A DNA stretch of 64,000 nucleotides from Micromussa lordhowensis (Eukaryota > Cnidaria > Anthozoa > Scleractinia > Lobophylliidae), in NCBI GenBank assembly GCA_964020085.1, contig OZ026607.1, positions 1,830,103 to 1,894,102 of the forward strand, written 5' to 3'. Positions 35,129 through 50,100 of this stretch are shown piece after piece; the first letter of the stretch is position 1; the number at the start of each line of letters is the position of its first letter. The position numbers were made by a program, and so were the translations under genes. Below the pieces are notes generated by a model, which was not told the DNA's origin, did not search any database, and saw only the letters and a program-made list of their open reading frames with translations.

Positions 35129-38100
35129 GAGTATTACTCAAGATAATTTGGTTTTATCAACTGAGTTGATAATGTGAATTGGCTACCATAAAGAGATTCG
35201 AAAGCTGACGTTTCGAGCGTTTGCCCTTCGACGGAGCGTCCATTCGATAAAACCAAATTATCTTGCTTACACGGTAAGCCTATTGTGTTTATTTGAAATA
35301 TCTCTTTCCAGTTGTAGCTAAGCGCATTGACCGCTATAAACATTCGACAACATTTTTTCAACATATAGGAGCGACTTTCATATTTCAGTTGACGGAAAAT
35401 CGAAATCAAAGTTATCACTCTGGCCAATTACAAAGAACAGTGGCAGTCCAATGAACCAATCAACACTCGACGCAAAAACATGTGGCTGACGCAAAGCGCG
35501 GTAAAACGTTCGCGAGTGGGTCACGATAGGTTTAGGTGCTACTTTTGATGGGTTTAGAAAGCGGCGCAAGATTTTTTGTCAATCTCTAAGCACAGTAAAG
35601 CAAAACCAAAGCACATTGAACGTGCTTTGGATACTCAAATGAAACCGCTTCAAATAACAATGGCAGAAAAACAACACTCAGTGACGTAATCTAGACGTAA
35701 TAATGCCATATCAAAAAGGAGCAAGGGTGGATGAGATAAAAGAAGATTAAAGCGAATTACAAATCACAAGCTTGAAAAAGTGAGGATAAATGTTTCATGG
35801 TATGGTAAGGGTCTACGGTCATACCGGTCAGCAGCTTTCTCCTCGCGGCTCCTAATCGAGGCTGTAGTTGTCACAGAACTTGTTGAGCTGGTCATTGAGG
35901 TGGCTGCAATATAATGATAAAAATGTCAGACTTCATTCTGTTACTAAGCTCCATCTCTCATTTCCAACCATATATGAAGACAGTATGCTTTGAAGGTAGA
36001 ACGTAACGACTGTTTGAAGTTGTTCTTCAGTGGCATGTTGGGTGGTTAAGTACACGTTTCGACCGAGGTCTTGAGCTACTGTTTTCTGTTATTATCAGCC
36101 CAAGGCCTCTGTCGAATCGTCTACTTAACCACGAAACAACTGTTGTATACGAAATGTCAAGTGTAGAATCTTACTTCTTTCTCTGAGCGTCCCAAACTGG
36201 AACTGTTGAATAACTTCTCGTAGTTCCTTGACCCACAGCTGTTTAGTTTCCAGAGATCTTGCCTGCAAAGGAAATATATATTCAGAACAGGTGAATCGAT
36301 AAATTTATGGGAGCACTAATTTTCCTAAATACTTCTCAAACTCATTAATAATTCATCGGGCTAAAACAAAGAAAATCACAACCGTGAAGGAGGTTTTGAT
36401 AGCCGGTCTTAATTAGCATAGATTTTGACGATTTTACCTCTTGAGTTTCTCCTTAGTTTTTGCTTCGATTGAGAAGATATAGCAAACACTCGAGACAGTG
36501 TTTCATCGGCTATCCAAACACCTCGAATTTCGTCAAAAATACTCCGCTGCGCGTCGTATTTTCAACTCCCTTCTCGGTGTTTGGATATCCCGATGAAACA
36601 CTGTCGCTCGTGTTTGATATATTACATCAATTGTTTTCTCGTCACCTTGATGATGCGCTTGTCCTCGGATTGGGGCGGTTTTCCAGTCCACACCGCAAAT
36701 TTACAAGAGTCCTCAGCGACATGTTCTGTAACTCCCAACTCAGGAGTCTACAAACAAAACAAATAAATTAATAACAACGTCGATATCGACAGGCAGCGTG
36801 GCCTAGCGCTTAGGGCGCCGGACTTGAACTCAGGAGGGCGCGCACGGTTCAAGTCCCACTCTGATCACTGAGCTGGAGTTGTTTCTCGCTACACTCTAGC
36901 TCGATTCCAAGATCATGTTTGTAAATAGCCAACTGGTCTGCATCCCGCCAGTTAAGATTATAAAGCCTATTATGTTTTGTTGACATATTTGTTTCTTTTA
37001 GTTTAAGTGGCATGTCTGTGAACATTTGAATAACTTTTATTATTTAGGGCATTTACCTTGATTTTACTCTTATACAGATACTTGATTTTGCCATCAGCAT
37101 CTTTTGTTTCCTTGCTAAAGAGAAGTGCTTGCTCGAATAAGAAAATATGCCGTTCCTTTCCTTTCCTTCTAAGCTGCTTTGGGTCAAATACAGAGAACGC
37201 GTCCTGAAGTAAAAAGACATCCGTGTTAGCGTTACGTATAACAGACTATGTAGCTAAGTAAGTCTTGCAGAACCTTTCGTTACAACGCCAGTACGTGAAA
37301 GAAAGTTAATTACGTGACAGGAAACTAAAGAGAGCAGAATCTCACACACAAAGCAATTTTGTGAGTTCGGAAGATAAACATAACTTTAACTTAAATTTGC
37401 TTTTCTTACATCCCGTTACAAGAGTTGCTTGCCCCCGCAACTAGTTCCAGGACTAATCGAGGCAGGGGCAAGAGTAAATATCATGATATAGGTGAGTCTA
37501 CCAAATGCCTGCACGTTCGTAAAAGAGTATCTATAAAATCATGCAGTGAAAAAAAAAGCCTCTCAAATACCTGTAAAACAACTTTTCCAAGAGAATCGAT
37601 GTTTTCCTGCGAAGAGAAAAACAAAAATAGAAGTTGAAGTTAATTGAGTAAGAGGTAAAAATAAATTCTTTAGCTGTCCTGTTCGCCTTCAGATAGTGTT
37701 GTTTGTCCAATAATTATAGTCTTCCAACCCTTAACAACCATGGCACAGGAATTTGCATGAGTTACAAGCACCTTGCTCCCTAACTTGCAGTAAATACACT
37801 CTCTCACATTCATTAATAATTCATGACGCTTTTAATCCCTCGTTTTCACTGAGTTTTCAGTTCATATAAAACTGGAGACAGTGTTTAATGATCACATTTC
37901 CAAACACCTCGATTTTCGTCAAAAATACCAGGCTACCCGTCTTATCTGGATGTTTGAAAAAGTAATGAAACACCGACTCTCGTGTTTGATAGAAAATATC
38001 TAAATGTCCCGCGCACAAGGAACGCCATATACAAGTGTACACTCGATAGCGAAAACACAACAGCAGTTAAGTTTGGAGAATCCAACTTAAATTGTGCCAG

Positions 38101-41100
38101 AAGGTAAGCAGTTCTTGGTTCGCCACACTACGCCTGTAGAATTTGAAAACGGTTTCACTCTGAAACGCATCAACTGTTCTCCGTCCACTCTACGGGAGGA
38201 GAAATTTAATAACGGAGGTTTCACTCTGTAAACGCATCAAATGTTTTCCGTCCACACTACGCCGGAGGAATTTAAAAACGCAACAATCACCGGTCATTTT
38301 GGATTTGAGTTTGAGGAAAACACGCGCAGGACTATATCATTTTCGAAAAGCTCCGTTTTCAAAATGTTTTCCGTCCACACGAATAGCGTTTTCAAATTCC
38401 ACCGGTTTAAAGAGCGTTTTCGAAAAGCTCATTTTTCGTGACGGATTAGTGTGGACAGTAGGCCAAACCGTAGAAATAAAGCTGCGGTTTCAAACTTTCC
38501 CGGCCTTAGTGACAAAACGTAAACATCAATGAGCGTGTCTTGTTTAAAAGTTCGACAAAGTTATCAGCGAACAAAGGCGAACAGTACATGGCTATCTGCA
38601 CAATCTTGCACTGCGAGCACATTCCGCAACGCACCGTGATTATCCTAGTTTATCCGAAGTGAACTTACATCGTATCCCTGAAGCATATTCACATACATGG
38701 CGTCGTTAGCTCGTCTAGGTACGCTGAGCATTACATCTAAACCAGCCTGAAATGAAGCATATAACAGTAGAGGTGAATAAAACACACCACTGCAATCAAT
38801 TGAGTTTCTGACGAGCCCGTATAATTTGGCACCCCATCGAGCAGATGTGTTCGATAGTTAATTTTAGTTTTAATTTTCTGAGAGGTTCTGTAGCTTAACA
38901 CAAGTATCTCTGTGGTTCAGAAAGGATAATTTTTGTATTTGTTTGAAAGGACTCGGTTAGTGTGGATTAAAAGGCGTTTTAGTAGCGGGACTGAACGTGA
39001 CTCGCGCCAGAAGGCGAGAAACAAAACAATTCATTCCATTCAAAACGATGAATGAATTAACAAACAAATTGTTCAATTAACGTTGCACATTGACTGATAC
39101 TGCAACAGAAGTAGCTCAATTAAAATAACTTGTCGTCTTGGAGCTTAACTACAACAAAACATTGACTTTTAACCGTCAAAAGCACAAACATTCGTCAGGA
39201 GAGCGAGGTTAAGGCTTATTAATCTTGGCGTAAAATGCTTAAATAAACAAAACACGACATGGATTTACATACCTGCAGACTATTTTCTGATCCCTCTTCA
39301 CAGCACGTTAAAAGATCCTACAAGTGGACAACACAGGTTGTTAGAAGAATCTTTTTCTTTCCCAGGATAATAGGGCAGCATGGAGTCTTGTATGAACACG
39401 GTTTAAATCATTTAACAAAGTGAATGATGGGAACAGGTGGGGTTTAACTCGAACGAAAGACCTTAAATAAACTTTCTGAAAATCACAAACCACTTCACAT
39501 GATGACCACAGATTCTCTGAGACGACATGAAATCCAAACTGAACAATATCAAGCGGGCCACCTAGTTTTATTGTAAGGCAGCTAGCGAAGGCACCTCCGG
39601 AGTCAAAAGAATGCTTAAAAACCCGCAAAGCTTTAACTTGTCAGTAAATTAAAATATGTCTGCACACGAAGGCATGTCTTTTGATCACTCACCTTCAGAA
39701 GTAGCTGATATTTTGTAATTCTTTGTACAGGTTTAATGAGATAAGCCGAGATCGACAAGCCATGGCCGTAGCTGGCTTGAAGGTCCTAGAAACGCAAACA
39801 TACCAACTGTAAGACTCTGTTAGACACTGCACGTTCTGTGCATAGTCGATACATAATTAAGTCTGACAAAAATAAACACAATTGATTACAAGTTATGAGC
39901 ACGACAATATGTACATTTGCATGTGAATGGAAGCCACGCATGAGAACAAAAGCAAATTCTTTATTTGCTCGCTCACCGCAAAGAAATTTCCACCGTGTTC
40001 GATGAGGAGAGAGTTTGAGAACGGCTTGTTCTTGCAATACGCTACGTACATCCCGACAAACGATTCTCCCTGCGAAGCAAAAACAATTAAACAGTTACTT
40101 TTGGAGCGTTTTTACATCCCAACAACCACAGATTTACGTCCATGTTACATAACAAGCACTTGAAAAGGCGTGGAATCCCTTGACAAACACGGACAGAAAC
40201 AGTTTATAATGTAGATTAAAGTGTGCGCTCCTGACAAAAGACTGAATGAGGTCGGTCACTTGATGAAATCAGTTCTGGAAGGTGTAAAGGTGGTTAAAAA
40301 AAACAGGCAATTATTCTGCCGTCAACTCACCCATTCTTGAAACGCTTCGCCAACGTCTTCCGGGTTTGTCTCAAACTTTTCCAAAGCTTGGAGAAAAGTG
40401 CTGCAAAATGAGATTTAAAAAAGTTAATTAAATTTTAATGCAAACTTCGTCTTATTTCCGATTTCGTAGTCTCGATTAACAGCTTCAGTTCCCCGCGCTC
40501 CACCTTCCGAGCGAACGAAAAGCGGATTCGAACAAACGAAGACCGGACACGAACGAAGACCAGACACGAACAAACGAAGACCAGACGCAATGAACGAAGA
40601 TCAGATACGAACGAACGAAGACCTGACACGAACGAACGAAGACCAGACACGAGCGAACGAACACCAGACTCGAAAGAGCTACAGAAACCGAGCCTCAGAT
40701 TTGCAAACAACATTCGTACGGATCTTTGGAAATTACTAAGATCAGAGGACGCGCGGATTTTCGAAATCGATTACTCTTTGTCTAGAGAAAGAGGCTTCGG
40801 AACGATATCGGACCTCCTCGGCTCAATCCAAAGATGTTACATCTCAGTACAAGAGAGTAGTGAAATCGTATTCCTGCTACTTACTCGTTGTGGAAGCTGT
40901 AAATATCCTCAATGTTGCCGAAAATAATGCTTTCCTTTCCTACAAGGCCTGGTGGAACATCGGAGTTGTTTGACATTGCACTAACATAGCTCTACAAAGA
41001 GGAACAGACATCCAAATATAAATAAATAACTACAAAAAGTGTATGGAAGATATTTTTTATTCTACACTTTGTTTGTGATTTTACAACAATTCTGTCCAGC

Positions 41101-44100
41101 TGCAAATATGTTCCTGTTTGACTAGCCTTTGGCAAACAACCTCTGTAACTGGTTCGATAAGGAAGCCAAACGATTCGTGATTTGGCCGACGCAGATTTTC
41201 CCGCGCTTAAAAGTTTCATGTTTTCTCGCGTTTGTCACTGGTTACATGTTTTCCCGCGCTTGGCACTGGTTACATGGTTTCCCGCGCTTGAGACTGGTTA
41301 CATGTTTTCCCGCACTTGTAGCCGGTTACAAAATTTTCTTTGACTTTTGACTTGTTCTTACTGAAGCTACGACCGGAAATATTGTACTAAATAAGACACA
41401 AGAAGAAACAGGATATTCTCACCTCTATAACACAATTCAAGTCCGCCACGTACGTTCTTTCTGTCTGTAGTAGCTCGTTCATGATAAATCTGAGAGAGAA
41501 AAGCCAAAATAAGATGTTTTATTACATCTCTCAGCTACTACGTGCGCTGTGATTGGTCAATTTAGCGGGCCGCATTCTACTGCACGGCGCGCTAAAATTT
41601 TAAACTGTTTTTGTTTCCAAAATGTCTCATGACTCAACGCCAAGTTAACTTTCAGGGCAAATAAAAATTGAAAACTTTTCGTTGCCTCAAAATTATAAAT
41701 TAAAACGAGCTAACGACTTAACAACGATTTCATATTGATTCGTGCGTCAGTCACTTGAAGCCCGCCGTTCCGATTGCTGACTTGAAATCGTTCAGAACCC
41801 GTCAGACAAACAGTAGAGATACAATACAGTAAGTTACAAATCTTCGTTTTTCTCTATCGATTTATGGCCCAAACGGGAAGCGAACCTAGGTCCGTAACTT
41901 ACTATACGGACCTCGAACGCGGTCAATAAGAGATTTAATAATGACAGGGCATTACAATTTCTTACATTTCTTCTGATGCTGGTTCGGAGAATTTTGTATT
42001 ACATCAAGACAGTATATGATTTTTTTTAATTTTCACCACCTGTCTGCTTTATAATATATTAATATTGTTAGGAGAAATTGTAATGTGATTACATTTGATC
42101 ACTATAAAAGATGAAATCGAAAATATGTACTTATACTAGTTATACAAGAATTACTGACAGAGCTGTTTTCGCCTTTTGACATTGTAGATATAAGCTTCAT
42201 TACCAAATGATTAACACTAAATTTAAAAATAATTTTACGACCGCTACCATCTGATAAAACGCAGCTTTGAAATAGAAAGCAAAACTGCTACTTTCAGTGG
42301 TTTTACAGTCACCTTGTAGCGAAAAATGCCCCTTTTTCAACCTGCCAAAAAGGGATTAATACCGCGATCCGGAAATGATTTTTGCGGCAAGAAATTAATT
42401 CTTTGTGTTTTGTCATTTCAGTACCCTTCACAAAATATTCACCATGTTGTCTACAAAGGGGAAAACACAGGCTAACAAAGGCAGTTTTGTCACGATTTTA
42501 TGGTTTACCTGTAACCTGTCACAACAAAACATTAAACATTCTTTGAACTCACTCTTTTCTCTTAGCAGAACGTCTCTTCTCCTCTGTCATCTCATGGATG
42601 CCACTGTCTTTTGAGGTCTCTCTGAGAGCGAAGGCCTGTTGCTGCTGTTGTCCTTGAGTGTGGAGCGACTGAAGACTCGGCCATTCCACTTCATCCTGAG
42701 AATCAATACAAAGCAGTGAGGAGAAAAGCCTCAGAGAGCTGTAGCTTGTAAAATCCGAATCTTCGTCGGAAAAGTCGCCAGCGAATTCGTCCGCCATGAC
42801 TCGATCCTACCCGCTTCAACTGACAACAACGTAGACCGCTTTGTCTCAACGCGGTCGCAAAGCAAAAGGTAGAAATATGCACAGGAAATATCACAGCAGC
42901 TTTGTTGGCGATCGTTTTATCACGTAAATCCACATTCTTTTTGAGAAAATGAAGCCAGTTTACGCCACGAGTTCAAGATCGTTGTAAATTCTAATCAGTG
43001 TTCCAGACACTCCTATGTGTACAAATACAACTCCTGCAATTAAATCGCTATTTTCGCCTGCTTATTAGCAGCGCTATTCCTGTTGAATACTCCACAAAAG
43101 ATGATCGAGTTTCGCTCCGTTCAAACAATTACAATCTGTCGCTTTCGGAAACAGCCGAGTCAAGTTTCCAACGTCAGAAATCCTCCGATTGGATTCGACA
43201 CGAAGCCGCAGCAATTCCGCATGGTAAACACACACGTTGGGTTGCGGATTCTCGCGAGTTAAGAAGCTTTTAGGCAAATCGCCTTACTCAGTAAACCTAA
43301 GCGACTCAATTTTGTAAGCGCGCGTCGACAGACCGGCAATATGGCGACTGCGTTTCTGCGCTCCGCCGATTCGCGCATCAAAACAAAGTGATTAGCAGAG
43401 ATACAAAAGAGAAACTGAATTCGGATATTAATTAGTAATGGAATGACCGGTGGTTCTTTTCGTGTTACTTATTCATCCGCAAGAAGGGGGCAGCGCCGAG
43501 ACTATATACAATGACAGGAAAAAACTGCCACACGCGGTTTTTCAAAAACACGTTCCACCTGCTGCAAAGCCACGGTATTTAGAATCAAAAAAAGAAACAC
43601 AGCTTTATCATAAGCAAATAAGATCAAGGAAACAATTTAACTAATATTCAATTCTTTATTCGTGGATTTTTCCACTGCCAAATGAATTTTAATTTTTAAT
43701 TCTTGCCTTTGTTCAATACGTACCATACGTTGAAAGCCTTTGTGTGTTAAGAGAGTATCTTTTACAACTAATAGTGTACAACTAACCCCTGGCAAGCATA
43801 CATCTGCATCGGTGTCAAGTTACGCGGAAATACGTCAACGCACTCCGCAAATTTTTTTCTTATTCCAATTTTACGCCTTTCAGATGCGTTCGGAAATAAT
43901 TTGGAAAAATCCCGCAGAGAGAATAATTGAAACATTCCAGTAATCTGACGGCTGCTTCTTATACAACATCGTTTTTGTACACGGTGAAACTTTATGGAGA
44001 CTGACGTTATGAATTAAGAATATCAATTCAATCAAGCTGTTGTTTTTCCACAATGCAAAGCAAATGCATTTTCAGCATGAATAAGAAGTTAGTTGTAATA

Positions 44101-47100
44101 ATCATTAACCGCAGGCTATTAGCAAAATGAATTAAAACCGGCACATAGAAAGGGGTTTTTGTATTGTACATGTATGTTTTTAGATGGACATTGATAAATA
44201 GACGGCAAGTTTTTCAAGTTCGCTTCCTCTGGCTTTGAGTAAAATTTCCGTGAATGTCTTTTTAATGCTTTGCCTTCACACGACCCAAAACCAATTTCAA
44301 ATTACAACATTTCTGATCAATCGTAAAAAATGTTGACAACCTGCCGGAGACTAGGAGCGAAAAAGACAGCGGGCGCCTTAAGAGGAGACGGATTGGGGAG
44401 AGTATTTCCTGCGCTTGGTCTGACCTTTGGACTTGTTCAATCCAACAGAGTTTACGAAGAGAGAGGTTTGGGGGGGGGGGGGGGGGAGGGGGCAGTGATC
44501 TAAGCGAGACCCAGGGGATGGATGAGGAAAAGTACAAACATACCAAGGAGTTTGGGAGGGATTGTCGAGTTAACAATAGGAAATACCAGAGAGCATAACA
44601 TCATACCTCGTGTTCGGAGACAGTATATCCCAACTTGTTCTCCAATTTAGCGCGATACTTTTGCATCCGACGCGCGAAATCTTTGTATCTCTTCTCCACT
44701 GCTGTAGCCCATTGGCGGATACCGTCGCCATGGTAACAGGATTTGGCGATCAGTGTTTCTGCTTGCTGAAGCATGGACTTCACTCTTTCCCTGATTTGCT
44801 GTAAAGTTGGAAAACATTGTCGAGATACAACGGAGATTAGAAATTGTGGCTGGAGAAACATGAACGGAACAGTCCAAGAACTTCGAAGCATTTGCTGATG
44901 ATACGTAAATATTAAAGTTTCATAAAGTAAAAGGGCCAAAATTCACAGTAGCATTCCGATTTTTCGAACCTCCAAGAAAAGCAAACGTTGGTTTGAAAAA
45001 ATCGGAGGTAAAATTACAGTGTTTGACTGAGGCGAGGGTTCGAGTTATTGAGAGGTTCGCAAAATAGGGATTCCACTGTATAATTTTACTGATTACCTAG
45101 TTCATTACAATTATTAGCAACACTACCTAATATTTAGCTACTTTCAAACTTGAAGCGTTAGCCTTTAACAACACACAAACCAAGTTAAAACAAAGAAACA
45201 CCACAGTCAAAGCAGAAAGTGAACCAAAAAAGTTCCACACACCACTTCATATACCTCTGAAGCTTCCTTGAACTCTTGATGCTCATCCAACAGTTCTTTA
45301 GTCTGTGCATCCGTGTCTCCCTCACCAGTCCGTGATGACAGATAAAACTCGCCATTCTCGTGGATCCAGTCCAGCGCCTAAAACACATAAAAAAAATGTC
45401 ACTTGATATAAAAATACAGTGGAATCCAGCAAATCCGGTCACCAACGGTCTACAGAAATGTGGCCGTATTAACGAGGTGACCTTATTAAAGGGGTTCTTT
45501 AAATAAGAAAATAACTGACTGAGCTTTTGTTCGGACCAGAATAAAGTAGCCGTAATAAGGAGAGGCCGTGTTCACGAGATAGCCTTAAGGCGGGGTTCCA
45601 CTGTACAAACATCAAGAAATGGAGAGAACGTGAAGTGAAATATAAGAGAATCGCTAAGCTGTCCTCCAAAAGAAGATTCATTGGGCAGGAATATCAGATT
45701 CTTACGTTCGCACCAATGTTGCCCAACGCGCGCCCGATCCGATTTCCCGCCAAGCATTCACTCGTGACGTAAGGATTGATGAAGCCAGAACGCACACCTT
45801 ACCAGTGATTGACTTTCCCGCGCTTCGACACCGGTTGCCACGGCAAGGATTGTTTCTGATTGGCGGAAATGATGCATTTGACTGGCTTTCTCACTTTAAG
45901 TATCCTTCCTCATTTTTACAAGGAAAGACTAAACAAAGTGAAAGTCTATATCTTTTTTTACTAGCCTACCTCTTTAGCACACTGTTCAAGCTCAAGATAC
46001 TGCAGACAGTAATCTGATAGCGTTCGTCTCCCATTCCACACATCCAACACCTGCTGCTCTTGTGCTCGAAGCTGTTCTTGGACTTCTTTCACCTGGCATT
46101 CCACTCGCTCTATCGTGACATCCACCCGCTCAGCACTTGAAGGCGCGATCGTGGACAGGAATGAGTCAGCGTTCCGCTTCACTTCTAGCAGGCCCGTAGC
46201 GATGGAGTCCTTGTCTTCGTCATAGCTTTGTACTATGGCTTTCATGGCATCTAAGCGTTTCACTGCCTCGGTTTCGATTAGTTTACTGCAAGGGTCTCCT
46301 TCTTCCAGTTTGTATTCACGAGTTAGGCGCTCCATCAGCAGGTAAACCTTTTTTTTGGATGAAAATTCACAATAATACTGAGGACCAAATAGAAAACTAT
46401 TTTGTCGTGATAAACAAGACAAGCCATTTCTTAACACCCTTTGTCCTTTTCTGGAGCACATCCAGATGTACCCAGCCCCTAAAAATGTCAGCCAGCCACT
46501 AACCGAATGTCTGACTGATAGACTAACTAAGGACGCACTGGCAGACAGACAGACAGACAGACAGAAGAACAGACTGACAGTCCATTTTCAGTTCCATTTT
46601 GCCTCAATTTCGGAACGAGGCCTGTACGAAAAATGAAATTTCAGACGATCGACGGACGAATTAGTCGGAAATTATTATTCTGACGGCACGTTGGAGAGAC
46701 TCGGGTGCATCACGGGATGATTAGGGACTATTTAAGGTTTCAGCGGGAGATTTAAGTCATTCTTGGTCGGTCAGTTCGCCCATTTACGTCCAAATACGTT
46801 TCCAAATACTCTTTGGCGACATCTAAAGGGTGGTTTTTCGTATCTGGCGTAGCGCAGGTTCTAATTCTTGGAACCACTAGTTAAATTTGTGAGGATTAGG
46901 AAAGATTGTCAGCCAAGAGGGATTGTAAAAAGTAGCTCTTACGGTTCAATGTCACATTTGGTACAATTCGGTATTTTCACATCATAATCATACACCAGAA
47001 AAAAGGAAAAAAGCCCAATTGTATCAAGGGTACAATTCTACCACAACACAGGTATTGACCAACTAACTAACTGCAGCCGTTACCTGCTCAGCAGATTTGA

Positions 47101-50100
47101 AGAAGCTATAGGACGCAGTGACGACTTTTCTCCTTTCCTCAGACTTCGTCATCAGATGTTGCCATCGCCGGCTCATGTTATCCGCACAGTTCCAGATAGC
47201 CTCAGGATCAAAGTGGCCATCTTTGATCAATTTGTCGGCGCGTTGCCGCACTTCATTCGCGCTCTGACACGTTTTCTGCAAACAGAACAAATCCCAATAT
47301 TAGAATTTGTCTGAACACGCTTTGTCACGCTGTCTTAGGGGATTCTTAAAGGAGCTCGGTCACGTTATTTTGGCGACGTACAAAAGTACCTTTAAATTGA
47401 AGGGAACCTGAAAATGGTAGAACACTAAGATAGAAAACCACCAAAGAGATAATACTAAACAATGAAGGAACAAAGATGGTTAAGGATGGAGAAGATTAAC
47501 ACGGATTACAAACGACGAACTTGAAAAATTTAGGCTAACCTTTTCAAGATGCGCAAACTGTGACGTACCTCTAATTCTATTTTAAAGCTGTTCGAAAACA
47601 TGTAACGCGAAGAACAGAACAAGAAAAGAACTTGGATCATCAAGACTACAAATCATTAAAACGGATTTCCTTTGAGATCAACTTTAAAATATCCAACAAA
47701 GAAGGTAGAAGCCTATATACCCATTTCAAACTTCGCATGCGTTCGTTCCAAATAACCAATAACCGTGTGATTTCACCAAGCAAGGTGAAGGAGTTTTTTT
47801 TTCTTTTACTTGCTGTTCCACAAAATAAAATTGAAACGAAGAAAAGCTACCAGAAATATCACGAAACTTTCAAATACCTCAATGGCTCTCTGGAACTCCT
47901 CATGTTCTCTCAAGAGAGCTTCTGCTTCAACCAGTGATGTTCCAAGTTCAGTGCTGGCATAGAGCATAGCCTCGCCATTCCGAACCCAACCAATCACCTA
48001 CCGAAGAAAAACCCGAGTTAATAACGAATGTATTGAGGTAACCGAGCTCAAATTGTCACTACTGTTTGCCTGAAACTATCTTATACTTTCGGTAACTCTC
48101 GTGGAGTCTCGTGCACTCTCGGTGACTCTGGTCAAATCTCGTGCACTCTCGGCGACTCTCGTCAAGTCTCGTACAATCTCGGTGACTCAGGTCAAGTCTC
48201 GTGCACTCTAGGCGACTGTCGTCAAGTCTCGTGTGCTATCGTCAACTCTCGTGCTCCCTTGTTTAATTCCTCGTTTGTCCCACGCTCGCTCGTTATCGTA
48301 CGACGTTCGACCTTTCCTTTCGGTAATTATCGTTTTAGTTTGGCCCAGGTACTTTGCTCCAGAAAGTCAACTTTCAAATTCTCACATCCTCGTTGCTCTC
48401 TTTATACCGTTATCGTAGCAAGAAGTTAAACTTTGAACAACAAACTAAAATAAGTTGTTCCTCACCTGCTTAGCATCACTTTCTAGTTGACGCAAAAGTA
48501 AATTCTGTTCTAGTTTAATTTTCCTCTCCTCGGCTAAATCCCGAAGATCTCTTCTCTTTCGATGTAAAACCTCTAGCAAATTATGAATATGGGCCTGCGC
48601 ATCAATGTTCTCCATAGTTAAAGGGTCCTTTACACGCAATTCAATTTCGGATTGTTTTAAATAGTCTATAAGTTCTTCTCCTCGACAAAAAGTTCTCATG
48701 GCAGCGTTTTCGATGTCCTTCATTTGTTCCTCATGATGGTTAAGAGATTGTTTAGCTCGAGGAAGATCCAGTGCTAAGCCGCCTTTTTCTAAATGCCCCT
48801 CGCAAATTTCCAGACGGTCCTTGAGCTGCGAACAAAACAAAATAAGGAAAATGTAATTTTAGACGATGTAAAAACCTGAAACAAGAAAACAAACAGTTGC
48901 GCACAGAGGGATTGTTTCTTATATCAACCCGCAACATAACAGCGAAGAAAGATAGATGGTTTCTTTGACTAGCTAAATATTTTTTCAGGTGTTTCGAAAC
49001 GGGATATGATCTACTTTTTAGCAGTGTTTTTTTTTTAATTCAGTTCAACCTATCAAAATGCTACACATCAGCATGATATCTGTCGCTGGGGTGGTCGTTT
49101 TTGAGACGTTTCAAGAGAGAAAGCGTTAAGTAAGCAACAATGATTATGTCTCAATTTTGAAACATATCTTTACCTTAGAGGCGATTAGATATTAGACATT
49201 TCGTCTTCCGGTGTTTAAACTAATCTTTAGCCAGTGCACTCGAGTCCAGACAGTTAAATGTCTAAAATGGAATATGACCGTCGAAGGTCGCTTTCTCTCC
49301 TCTAATTAGTTCTAAATTTTATCATTTTACAAACACATCGTTGTTTCGCATAGCATGACAAAAAATTACCAATGTGTACAGCGCACGTGCAGGCAATTAC
49401 CTGCTCTATAGCAATGCGGCTGCCCGTGTCTATACAGTATTTTTTGTCTTTAGTTGAAGATTTGTACTCGTGCCTAGATTCATGTCTTAACCATATATAA
49501 ATCAGATTGCAACGGTGTTATCCTAAGCCATCCGAAGTCCTAATCCTAACGGCGTTCAAATTGACTATTATGCCCAGTGAATGCAGAGTTCAGCTGGCAA
49601 CCAGACTTTTACTTCCATCACCTGTGTATGTCTGGGGATGGGTTTCCACGCTTTAAGAACCCGTTAATCTGGCCACTTGACACGAACAGTTTATAAAGAA
49701 CGCTTTGTTGATGGTCGACCTAACCTTGGACCGTTAACATTATAACTCCTACGTTACCGGTGAAAAACCTAACCGTTTTAGCGCGCAAGTTAAAAATGTC
49801 GAGTTAATTCGTATTTGTACACAAATGTTCTACTGTTTGCCTGTATGTGTCCGTGAAAAGCTAATTGCGATAATTGGAAGCTATTAAGCAGTACTTTATA
49901 TGGTACTGTTTGAGATGCTGTACAAGATGATTCTAACGTTGAAATCTGTGGATGAAACTCTAGTGTGTGACCATTCAAATGAAAAATATTGAGCAGTACT
50001 TTAATGAAGTACTGTTAATTACTCTGTGCAGTTGTTTCAACTTTTACTTTGGATGAGGCCCTTGTGTGTGACTCTTAAAGTGAAAGCCATTGAGCAGTAC

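Noticed and set aside
36791..36865. tRNA gene candidate
   Set aside because: Boxes A and B are present, but no convincing acceptor-stem pairing is seen and a SINE body follows.
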